This document shows, one piece after another, positions 1 through 5,452 of a stretch of DNA of 6,373 bases. Both the position numbers and the translations under genes were made by a program. The stretch is from CAYZSU01 sp964480565. GTDB lineage: Bacteria; UBA10199; 2-02-FULL-44-16; JAAZCA01. Positions within the stretch are counted from its first letter, which is position 1. Every line of letters starts with the position of its first letter. A model generated the notes under the pieces. It saw only the letters and a list, made by a program, of their open reading frames with translations. It was not told where the DNA came from and did not search any database. The stretch is taken from the NCBI GenBank assembly GCA_964480565.1, contig CAYZSU010000102.1, positions 1-6,373 of the forward strand, read 5' to 3'.

Positions 1-105
1 CGACATTCCACTTAAAGGAAGGTAGATCCTGTCCAAACAAACCAGGCCACCTCTAGCAAGGTGGGCCACACTTGTGTGTTCACAGGTGGCGCCAACGGAA
101 TGTCA
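1..105. mobile_element. Probable insertion-sequence terminal region (IS21-like end?), partial
   Basis: No gene is visible. GACATTCC (2-9) is repeated inverted as GGAATGTC (97-104). Between them lie GGCCACC (45-51), GGTGGGCC (60-67) and GGTGGC (85-90). The first two can pair as a stem with one bulged base, and GCCAC (65-69) can pair with GTGGC (86-90). Read on the minus strand from 105, the sequence starts TGACATTCC and then shows GGCGCCACC followed about 25 bp later by GGCCCACC. This resembles the spaced GGCCACC repeats at the other edge of the window and the TG...CA ends of IS21-family elements. I infer that an element lies to the left and ends near 105. It could instead be a small palindromic repeat; no transposase is present. 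Confidence 0.4.
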
Positions 106-113
106 GTATTTTA

Positions 114-140
114 TAGACAAAGCATTAATTCTGTTATAGT
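114..140 (+). promoter_or_regulatory. Candidate sigma70 promoter with extended -10
   Basis: TAGACA (114-119, five of six to TTGACA) is separated by 15 bp from TATAGT (135-140, five of six to TATAAT), which is preceded by TGT, an extended -10. The spacer is short. It lies just inside the putative IS end and points toward the lipoprotein gene about 320 bp away. The assignment is by consensus matching only. Confidence 0.3.
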
Positions 141-248
141 TAAATTCAAGAATGTTTTGACAATACAAATCCAACGATGGAGGGGAATATCGCTTAGTCT
201 TATAATTTTTCAGACAATTTAATATTTTTGCGTAACCGCAGAATCGTT

Positions 249-362
249 CACTTAAAAATCGCCAATTTTTAATTCACAAGACGATGCGCTGACGGATACG
301 CGTCCAGTTGGGCGTGATTTCTGTTTGTGTCTTGTGAAGGGTGTTTGGCGATACCTTAAGTG
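249..362. repeat. 114-bp interrupted palindrome with three paired arm segments
   Basis: Three segments pair in order. CACTTAA (249-255) pairs with TTAAGTG (356-362). ATCGCCAA (258-265) pairs with TTGGCGAT (345-352). TTCACAAGAC (273-282) pairs with GTCTTGTGAA (329-338). That is 25 perfect pairs separated by small internal loops, around a central region of 46 bases. This is far beyond chance. It could be an extruding DNA hairpin at a mobile-element end, a recombination site, or a structured leader RNA. Canonical integron attC core boxes are absent from its outer ends. Confidence 0.75.
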
Positions 363-372
363 GGCATGACAT

Positions 373-403
373 TAGTCGCGTCCATTTTTTTGCCCTGCGA
401 CTA
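373..403. repeat. Short inverted repeat (hairpin) upstream of the lipoprotein gene
   Basis: TAGTCGC (373-379) pairs perfectly with GCGACTA (397-403) across a 17-base loop that contains a run of seven T. Because the T run is in the loop and not after the stem, this is not a normal intrinsic terminator. It could be an operator or leader hairpin for the gene starting at 460. Confidence 0.45.
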
Positions 404-447
404 GGCTTATGTGAAAAGAAATTTAATTAATCAAAGAACCTAAACCT

Positions 448-451
448 GAGG
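448..451 (+). promoter_or_regulatory. Ribosome-binding site of the lipoprotein gene
   Basis: GAGG (within TGAGGT) sits 8 bases before the ATG at 460, good Shine-Dalgarno spacing, and supports that start. Confidence 0.65.
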
Positions 452-459
452 TCTAATTA

Positions 460-1374
460 ATGCATAATATAACGATCTTCCTCATTCTTATATCAAGTAT
501 GTTTTTAAATGGATGTGCCCTCTTTAGTAATAGAACTGAAGATAAAGTTCCAAAAATAATGACACACAAATACAAAATTTCAGTACTTGAGACGCGGACT
601 GGAAAGCCAATCAATAGGGCAAAATTACTCTGTGATGCCCATATTAAAGGAGTCAATAAAAAAGAACTATTTTCAGATGCGCATGGAATGGTCGGATTTG
701 ATATTTCAGGGCCGTATTTAGGAGGAGGAAGAAGATTTAGCTACGCTTCAAAATTGACCTGTACAGTGAGTAAAGAGAACCACCTTCCTGAAAAACATAC
801 AGTCAAGTTCTCCGAGGAGACCCGATGGCGTTGGGAACAGGAACCCGTTTGGGAGATATTTGAGAATGTCAGGTTGGTCGATGTCAATGGTTACTTTTGT
901 AAAGAGATTCTTAAAGAACGCAACGTTGATTTTTTGCGAAAGCTGGCGACGCTATTGCTCGAGGAGACAAATGACAATTTAATATTAAATGGTATCTGTA
1001 TGACGGACTATAAAACGAAAAAATATATGATCATATCAATGGGGTCAACGGTGCAATATAATGAGAACAGGCTTGATGATTATGATGTCTCAAAAAGAAT
1101 TTTAATAAACCCAATTATTAATTATATCCGAGGGGCTCATCTCGCCAGTTTAACTGGCAGTGAAATTTTCGGAATTGCATTTATTGTTGATACGAATATT
1201 AGAGATTTCACGGACGATAAGGGTTCCATCCCTAGCCGGAAAATTTCTTTAAAATATTTTCTTCCATCAAAATCAGTCGATGATTTTTACAATCAAGAAA
1301 TTACGCGACAAGAACTTGTAGATAATTCCATAATCCTTATCAACGATGACAGGGTTGCGTTAAAATTTCAGTAG
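460..1374 (+). CDS. Putative lipoprotein with N-terminal beta-sandwich-like domain
   Basis: The 304-residue protein is of unknown function. Residues 1-19 form a lipoprotein signal peptide: a hydrophobic stretch and the lipobox L16-N17-G18-C19. The residue after the cysteine is Ala, not Asp, so by the usual rule it would be sorted to the outer membrane. Residues about 39-115 have the pattern of a carboxypeptidase-regulatory/Cna-B-like sandwich: TRTGKPINRAK, then SDAHGMVGF with the typical D-x-x-G turn, then a cysteine-containing strand. C58 and C101 could form a disulphide. The rest (about 120-304) is mixed alpha/beta, with GIAFIVDTN near 240, and I do not recognise it. ATG 460 is chosen because it gives the complete signal peptide and has GAGG 8 bases upstream. 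A second gene follows after 47 bases, so a two-gene operon is likely. Confidence 0.8.
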   Translation: MHNITIFLILISSMFLNGCALFSNRTEDKVPKIMTHKYKISVLETRTGKPINRAKLLCDAHIKGVNKKELFSDAHGMVGFDISGPYLGGGRRFSYASKLTCTVSKENHLPEKHTVKFSEETRWRWEQEPVWEIFENVRLVDVNGYFCKEILKERNVDFLRKLATLLLEETNDNLILNGICMTDYKTKKYMIISMGSTVQYNENRLDDYDVSKRILINPIINYIRGAHLASLTGSEIFGIAFIVDTNIRDFTDDKGSIPSRKISLKYFLPSKSVDDFYNQEITRQELVDNSIILINDDRVALKFQ

Positions 1375-1421
1375 AAAGCTGATCATCACGACCTATTATT
1401 TTTCACTGAGGGGAAAACTTT

Positions 1422-2123
1422 ATGAAAATGTGTCCTTTCTGCGCTGAAGAGATTCAAGAGGCAGCAAAAAAATGCAAACATTGCGGAGAGTGGCTAAGTG
1501 ATGAACCAGCCAAGACGAGTGCTGAGCCCATCAAAGGAATACCTTGCAGCTATGGGAGCTGTAATGGAAAAATACTTGATGCTGGTTATTGTACGAAATG
1601 CTTCAGAATGCCGGAGGAGGTTAGTACGGATATCAAAAAAGGCACTAACCAAAATAAGGAGGAGGGGAAACAAAAAGGCGTTCTCGCTTACATTGTCAAT
1701 CTGGTTTCCCGTTTTGTCAAACTCGTTGGTGTCCTTTTACTTGGCATCATAATTGTTATCTCGATTTGTATTGTATATTTCACAATGAAGGATTCACCCT
1801 CTCTTTTTACTTCTCTCCCCCCCTCTCCTCCTTCTGGAAATACTGCAACAGCACAGGGGTGTGAAGACACGGCTTTGGCATTTGTTATGTCGAAAGAGTT
1901 TGTCAAAAAGCGGCTAAGGTCTCCATCAACAGCAGATTTTCCGCACCTTTACTCTGATGGTGTGCGGGTTGAATATCAAGGTGATTGCACGCATAATGTA
2001 TGGGCTTACGTTGATGCCAGTAATGCCTTTGGCGCAATAATTAGAGAAAAGTATTATGCTAAAGTTAACTACGACAAGGGCGATGATAGTTGGATTTTGC
2101 AGGATCTTCAGATGCACGAATGA
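1422..2123 (+). CDS. Zinc-ribbon, single-pass membrane protein with conserved C-terminal domain
   Basis: The 233-residue protein has four parts. Residues 4-21 are a zinc ribbon (C4-x2-C7 ... C18-x2-C21, the common CPFCAEEIQ...CKHCGEWL type). A second cysteine set follows at 42-60 (C42, C47, C57, C60). One membrane helix spans about 101-122, followed by a Pro/Ser linker (126-139). Residues 147-233 form a domain I recognise as recurrent in uncharacterised bacterial and phage proteins, with RLRSPSTADFP and YVDASNAFGAIIR as hallmarks; its function is unknown to me. The zinc ribbons are expected in the cytoplasm and the C-terminal domain outside it; C147 and C189 there could pair. GAGGGG (1408-1413) is 8 bases before the ATG. 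It lies 47 bases after the lipoprotein gene and is probably cotranscribed, so both products may act at the envelope. Confidence 0.82.
   Translation: MKMCPFCAEEIQEAAKKCKHCGEWLSDEPAKTSAEPIKGIPCSYGSCNGKILDAGYCTKCFRMPEEVSTDIKKGTNQNKEEGKQKGVLAYIVNLVSRFVKLVGVLLLGIIIVISICIVYFTMKDSPSLFTSLPPSPPSGNTATAQGCEDTALAFVMSKEFVKKRLRSPSTADFPHLYSDGVRVEYQGDCTHNVWAYVDASNAFGAIIREKYYAKVNYDKGDDSWILQDLQMHE
1810..1835 (+). repeat. 26-base pure pyrimidine tract with a C7 run inside the coding region
   Basis: Positions 1810-1835 contain only C and T, including seven consecutive C (1817-1823). It encodes the Ser/Pro linker between the membrane helix and the C-terminal domain of the zinc-ribbon protein. Slippage in the C run would remove the C-terminal domain while leaving the anchor, so it is a possible mutation or phase-variation hotspot; a single sequence cannot show this. 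Confidence 0.5.
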
Positions 2124-2159
2124 TCAATTGTTTGTCCCCACAATAATTGACACTACCGT

Positions 2160-2190
2160 CTTTGCTGATCGGAACGATCGATGAGCAAAG
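2160..2190. repeat. Hairpin downstream of the zinc-ribbon protein gene
   Basis: CTTTGCT (2160-2166) pairs with AGCAAAG (2184-2190), and inside it GATCG (2167-2171) pairs with CGATC (2175-2179) across a GAA loop. This makes 12 pairs with one 4-base bulge. No T run follows, so it is not a standard intrinsic terminator, although it could block transcript decay from the 3' end of the two-gene operon. Confidence 0.55.
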
Positions 2191-2252
2191 ATCGTGACAG
2201 CAGCTTCATCGCTGGCGCGACCCGAAGGGCGGCATCTAATTGAATTTGTGTT

Positions 2253-2271
2253 CAGGACTGAAAAGTTCCTG
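2253..2271. repeat. Small hairpin with GAAA tetraloop
   Basis: CAGGACT (2253-2259) pairs with AGTTCCTG (2264-2271) around a GAAA loop, with one bulged T at 2266. GNRA tetraloops are typical of folded RNA, so this one hints that the sequence acts as RNA on the + strand; a seven-pair stem alone is weak proof. Confidence 0.4.
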
Positions 2272-2319
2272 GGCATTTCCTCTGGTGTTGTCGGCCCAAG
2301 GGCCTGGCGGGGCTCTTGC

Positions 2320-2434
2320 TTACGTCGCATAATATCTCTGTGATTATGTTTCAGATAATGGAGCCAACTTGCTTGGAGCAGTTGTCGGCCGTACTTTTTG
2401 CGGCGAAACATAATCTGTATTATGCCTGACGTAA
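2320..2434. repeat. 115-bp inverted repeat with two CATAAT/ATTATG palindromic sites
   Basis: Three arm segments pair in order. TTACGTC (2320-2326) pairs with GACGTAA (2428-2434). GCATAATA (2327-2334) pairs with TATTATGC (2418-2425). GATTATGTTTC (2342-2352) pairs with GAAACATAATC (2405-2415). That is 26 perfect pairs. Each arm is also internally palindromic: CATAAT ... ATTATG spans 2328-2348 and 2409-2424. In the same orientation the two sites read GCATAATA-N7-GATTATGTTTC and GCATAATA-N2-GATTATGTTTC, so they differ only in the spacer. Paired half-sites around a spacer are the form of tyrosine-recombinase core sites and of some element ends. No recombinase gene is in the window. A structured RNA is the alternative. 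Confidence 0.75.
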
Positions 2435-2479
2435 ATCTGTAAGAAGCATGACAGGCAATGGGCCAGCTCTGATGCGTCA

Positions 2480-2505
2480 GTCACCGTCGTGTTATACGAA
2501 GTGAC
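2480..2505. repeat. Hairpin in the intergenic region (9 pairs)
   Basis: GTCAC (2480-2484) pairs with GTGAC (2501-2505), and TCGT (2487-2490) pairs with ACGA (2496-2499) around a five-base loop. It is part of the row of hairpins beginning at 2160. Confidence 0.45.
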
Positions 2506-2511
2506 AACCTT

Positions 2512-2542
2512 GATCCCCTTTACGATAAAAGGGATAGGGATC
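2512..2542. repeat. Hairpin with two alternative pairings
   Basis: CCCTTT (2516-2521) pairs with AAAGGG (2528-2533) around ACGATA, and can be extended outward with one bulge. Alternatively GATCCC (2512-2517) can pair with GGGATC (2537-2542). Two mutually exclusive stems over the same bases are seen in switching RNAs but also arise from simple repeats. Confidence 0.45.
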
Positions 2543-2881
2543 TTAATACCGTCACCCTGCGCCCCTCCGCAAATTCTAGATGATGATTTGATTAGTAACA
2601 AAGAGTGGACTCGGGTTAATGGATGTTGTGAAAAGCTGGGCAGATAGAGCAGAGTGACAACCTTTTGGAAAAATCTTAACTATTTGCGAATCATCCTGAC
2701 ACCTCACGTACTGCCTTTGCTTGACAAGCCCTAGCAATGGGAGTAACCAATGTAGAATCAATTTTTCAAATTTAAAATGAGTCGGGTAATGAAACTAAAA
2801 ACCGGGCATCGCAGTTAATAATCGGCTGACCTTTGAACCGGAAAGTTTATTCAATTTCCTGTCCTGTTTTAAGCAATAATT

Positions 2882-3718
2882 ATGGTTTACACGTCCACCA
2901 TGGCCGACCATCCTAATATTTTAGATTTCGACCCTGCGGCTCGTTCAGTAGACAATCTCCACGAGGAAATAATTGAAATTGCTGGCCAGAGCAACAAACA
3001 GGCAGGAGAAATGATTGTTCTTACATGGGTCATTGCTGGTCTAACCCTTGCCATGCTTATTGGCCTTGGTATTCAAATATATTTAGCTCGAAATAAAAAT
3101 TGTAAGGGTGGGCATATGAAGGAAAACTTATTGAAGTTTGGCCGACTAGCACTTGGAGGAATCAAGAACAATTTGTTTTTTATATTAGTATTAATGGTGG
3201 CTTTTACTTCTGCCCTTACGTTTGTGAATTTCCTCATTTTGTCTAACGAGATTATTTTAGATCCAAAATTAATTTCAATTATTTCTGTAATATTGGTCCC
3301 AATTATCATCGCTTTGTTAAGCACTGTTCTTGGATATATAAAGTGGCGTACAGACAAAATGCGATTGAAAAATGAACTATTTCAACGCCGTTACGAAAAA
3401 TTTGAATATCTGAGAAATTTTATGAGAAAATTAGCTAGTGGAAATACAGTTGAACGCGTTGATGAAAATGAGTTCCTGGATGGCACACGCGGAATGACTT
3501 TTCTATTTAGTAAGTCGATTGATCAATTCAAAGACACAGTGTGGGACAAATCTCAAATTATTTGGGTTGCCCAACAAGAAACTACGCAGGGTAGTGCAAT
3601 CCAACCGACTGAAAGACAAAGATATTTAGAGGAACGGACAGAGACAATTGCATGGTTTAATCGAGAATTAATTAGCCTTGATGACCAATTCAGGCCTTTC
3701 CTCCAGCTATACCATTAA
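2882..3718 (+). CDS. Three-helix membrane protein of an uncharacterised family, with possible N-terminal fusion
   Basis: The 278-residue protein has predicted membrane helices at about 44-68, 98-121 and 129-153, then a cytoplasmic helical domain (154-278). From about residue 79 on it matches a widespread uncharacterised family that I know only by pattern: two helices, WRTDKMRLKNELFQRRY (155-171), a FLDGTRGMTFLF segment (198-209), and the terminal WFNRELISLDDQFRPFLQLYH pattern. Residues 1-78 look like a separate small one-helix protein ending LTWVIAGLTLAM...QIYLA. M79 (ATG 3116) is preceded by AAGGGTGGG, whereas the ATG at 2882 has no visible Shine-Dalgarno sequence; ATG 2900 is no better. So there may be a fusion of two neighbouring genes, or two products. 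The AbiV-like gene follows directly. No enzymatic motif is seen. Confidence 0.7.
   Translation: MVYTSTMADHPNILDFDPAARSVDNLHEEIIEIAGQSNKQAGEMIVLTWVIAGLTLAMLIGLGIQIYLARNKNCKGGHMKENLLKFGRLALGGIKNNLFFILVLMVAFTSALTFVNFLILSNEIILDPKLISIISVILVPIIIALLSTVLGYIKWRTDKMRLKNELFQRRYEKFEYLRNFMRKLASGNTVERVDENEFLDGTRGMTFLFSKSIDQFKDTVWDKSQIIWVAQQETTQGSAIQPTERQRYLEERTETIAWFNRELISLDDQFRPFLQLYH
3104..3118 (+). promoter_or_regulatory. Possible internal ribosome-binding site and start codon
   Basis: The purine-rich AAGGGTGGG ends only a few bases before an in-frame ATG (3116-3118), codon 79 of the surrounding gene. Starting here would give a 200-residue protein beginning MKENLLKFGR, which fits the length and layout of the uncharacterised two-helix family better than the full reading frame does. 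The spacing is a little short. Confidence 0.4.
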
Positions 3719-3776
3719 GCAAATCAATGTGATCAGTGGATCAATTAAAGCGTTATGTGTTTGGGAAATAAATATT

Positions 3777-5318
3777 TTGAAAATAGACAAGAAGATTCCT
3801 GCCAATATTCTCAGTACAAGAAATGCATGTCTTGCCCATGCTGAAGATCTTATCCGTTCAGCCAAAAGAGTTCTGGCTGATGAAAAATTACCCAATATCT
3901 CATATCATCTCGCAGTATTAGCACTAGAAGAAATAGGAAAATCAACTCTCATTGTAATGAGTCATTTTGCTAAACAGTCAAAAGATCCCACTTGGCGTCC
4001 TCATAAATTTTACGATGATCATGTCAAAAAAATGTTTTGGGCTACATGGGGTCCTTCTATGGGCCAAGAGAAGATTTCCACAAAACAAATTGAATCATTA
4101 CAAGGGTTATCCACAAGAATTCATGATACTCGTTTACAGGCTTTATATGTAGATTTTGACGAAGATGGGGTTTCTCTGCCAAGCGATGTTATTTCAGAAC
4201 CACAAGCCCAAAATTTAATTGATATAGCAATATCGCGGCTTGATCTTGAGAAAACTCATAAGTACGGAGAAATTGAAGAAAAGAAGCTTGAAATATTAAA
4301 CTGGTTTCTTACTGCGACCTCAGATCAGGAAAAAAGAAAATTGATCTTTGGTAATAAATCAATGGATAAACTTGTTGAACTAAAATCAATTAAAAAGTGG
4401 GTTGACTGGCTCAAACAGGAATTTGATAAAGCTGAAAGTGAAGGGCAAGAGGCTATCAGGCAAGAGTTGCAGAGAAAACCGCCAAAAGGTTTAGAGAAAC
4501 TTCAAGAAAAATGGAAAGTTAAGATACGTCTTTTCACAAATTCACATTCAATTCGCCCAAAACCTTTAAATAAATGGAATGAACTTGGTGCCTGGATACG
4601 CCTTTATCCTGTTGGTGGTAAAAAAAATCAATTGCTCATGGAATTTACCTTGCCAAAGAATATACCCTTAAATGGCTTGTGGTATGCCGCTTGGGGAGTA
4701 GCGAGAAGATTTGTTGTGGCTTTGAATATAGGTACTTTTGGTTGTTTCTGGTGGTATGTCCCAGAACAAATTTCACGATTTTACGAGAAGATAACTGATT
4801 TAGAAAATAAAGAGATGGAAGTCAGAATCAAGAGAAATCCAGAACTTAAACTGGACTGGAGACATGATGCACTATCTGATGCAAATTTACATAACGTCGC
4901 TCTTTGTTTTGGCATGCTCCCCAGCAATAATGAATCTGAATTAGGGAAAAGTATGGGGGCATACATAACCGGCTTAGGCTTTCTCAATAAAAATGACATT
5001 CATCTCCAGTTTGAAGCAAATTCATATGAGTTCTTTTACAAATCACTAAAGTATGGAATGAAACACTTCAATGAATGGAAATCAAAAACATCATTCACCG
5101 AGTGCTTCGAGAAGCTACTCCTAAGCCATAAATTTGATCAGAATGAAATCGATAACCACAAAAATATAGCAAAGCAAATAGAAACAGGACGTTCAACATT
5201 CAAAGGACTCACTTTGACGCTAAGTGAAGTTGGTATGATGAAAATCATCTGTGATGCATATTTCTTAGTTAAATTTCGTGAAATGGCCGAAAAAAGGTCC
5301 GAAGCCGAAGCAAAATGA
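3777..5318 (+). CDS. AbiV-family (HEPN) abortive-infection-like protein, long form
   Basis: The reading gives 513 residues. The N-terminal part (about 7-170) fits the AbiV family of HEPN proteins: IPANIL, NACLAHAEDLIRSAKRVL, then HLAVLALEEIGKS (44-56) and later RLQALYVDFDEDG (119-131), both hallmarks. Typical AbiV proteins are about 200 residues. Here a charged linker (about 170-240) and roughly 270 further residues follow, rich in Trp/aromatic residues (WNELGAWIRLY; CFWWYVP) and ending in helices; I do not recognise this part. Lactococcal AbiV acts in phage abortive infection. A clear HEPN RNase R-x4-6-H motif is not obvious by eye. TTG 3777 is chosen because GGGAAA lies 8 bases upstream and the family homology begins at once. 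ATG 3681 is in frame but lacks a ribosome-binding site, overlaps the upstream gene, and adds residues unlike the family. Confidence 0.78.
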   Translation: MKIDKKIPANILSTRNACLAHAEDLIRSAKRVLADEKLPNISYHLAVLALEEIGKSTLIVMSHFAKQSKDPTWRPHKFYDDHVKKMFWATWGPSMGQEKISTKQIESLQGLSTRIHDTRLQALYVDFDEDGVSLPSDVISEPQAQNLIDIAISRLDLEKTHKYGEIEEKKLEILNWFLTATSDQEKRKLIFGNKSMDKLVELKSIKKWVDWLKQEFDKAESEGQEAIRQELQRKPPKGLEKLQEKWKVKIRLFTNSHSIRPKPLNKWNELGAWIRLYPVGGKKNQLLMEFTLPKNIPLNGLWYAAWGVARRFVVALNIGTFGCFWWYVPEQISRFYEKITDLENKEMEVRIKRNPELKLDWRHDALSDANLHNVALCFGMLPSNNESELGKSMGAYITGLGFLNKNDIHLQFEANSYEFFYKSLKYGMKHFNEWKSKTSFTECFEKLLLSHKFDQNEIDNHKNIAKQIETGRSTFKGLTLTLSEVGMMKIICDAYFLVKFREMAEKRSEAEAK

Positions 5319-5452
5319 AAATTTTATGAAACCACTACATTCACCAGATTACGAGAAGTGCATGAATAATATTTTCAGTGCGGAGGTGGTAAGGCTTTAG
5401 CGCACCCCTCATTAGGGTTGTTCATATTCAGGAATAAAAGAGGAATAAAATT
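5319..5452. other. 134-bp gap with small hairpins and a possible mini-ORF
   Basis: GTGCG (5378-5382) pairs with CGCAC (5401-5405), and CCCT (5406-5409) with AGGG (5414-5417); both stems are short. No T run follows, so I call no terminator. A 24-codon frame, ATG 5326 to TAG 5400, begins 8 bases after the AbiV-like stop but has no ribosome-binding site and is probably chance. Confidence 0.45.
5430..5450 (+). promoter_or_regulatory. Duplicated purine-rich ribosome-binding region deciding a TTG start
   Basis: AGGAATAAAA occurs twice in tandem (5430-5439 and 5441-5450, period 11). The second copy creates AGAGGA (5439-5444), 8 bases before TTG 5453, and so supports that rare start codon for the following gene. 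The first copy places another AGGA 19 bases from the start, too far to act directly. Confidence 0.55.

Larger units (their letters stand above)
106..459. other. Gene-free leader region with repeats and possible promoters
   Basis: No credible coding frame is seen. The stretch holds a candidate extended -10 promoter (114-140), an isolated perfect TATAAT (201-206) with only a poor -35 match upstream, the interrupted palindrome at 249-362, a hairpin at 373-403, and the ribosome-binding site of the lipoprotein gene. Any transcript from the promoter-like sites would have to cross the palindrome before reaching the first gene. Confidence 0.6.
2124..2881. other. 758-bp intergenic region, rich in inverted repeats, no credible gene
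   Basis: Stop codons break all + frames. The minus-strand frames open here lack ribosome-binding sites and recognisable domains, so I treat them as chance. The left part (2124-2560) is more GC-rich than the flanking genes and carries a row of hairpins, each listed separately or noted here: CCC-GAA-GGG (2221-2229), GGCC-CAAG-GGCC (2293-2304) and the paired arms at 2320-2434. The right part (2560-2881) is AT-richer and shows no clear structure. TTGACA at 2721-2726 has no good -10 at 16-18 bp. The composition change and structure suggest a relic of a mobile element or an undescribed structured RNA. Confidence 0.6.

Noticed and set aside
169..313. Integron cassette array with attC sites (ATCCAAC at 169-175, GTTGGGC at 307-313)
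   Set aside because: The two core-like heptamers do not bracket the real palindrome, the L boxes do not pair convincingly, and such degenerate heptamers arise often by chance. The large palindromes at 249-362 and 2320-2434 lack GTTRRRY at their ends.
2160..2190. Intrinsic terminator after the zinc-ribbon gene
   Set aside because: The stem is good but no T run follows it.
2721..2758. Promoter for the membrane-protein gene (TTGACA 2721-2726, TAGAAT 2753-2758)
   Set aside because: The boxes are individually good but 26 bp apart, far from the 16-18 bp needed, and the hexamer at the right spacing is poor.
2124..2761. Minus-strand open frames across the intergenic gap (for example 2344-2601 and 2576-2761)
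   Set aside because: They are short, lack ribosome-binding sites, overlap one another and the inverted repeats, and show no domain I can name. The stretch reading IKVVTSYNTTVTDASE looked protein-like, so a BLASTX test of a transposase relic would be worthwhile, but the sequence alone does not support a gene.
3678..3776. Upstream start (TTG 3678 or ATG 3681) for the AbiV-like gene
   Set aside because: There is no Shine-Dalgarno sequence, it overlaps the previous gene by about 40 bases, and the added residues do not resemble the family. It cannot be fully excluded.
5326..5400. 24-codon ORF between the AbiV-like gene and the truncated gene
   Set aside because: It has no ribosome-binding site and no recognisable sequence; a frame this short is expected by chance.
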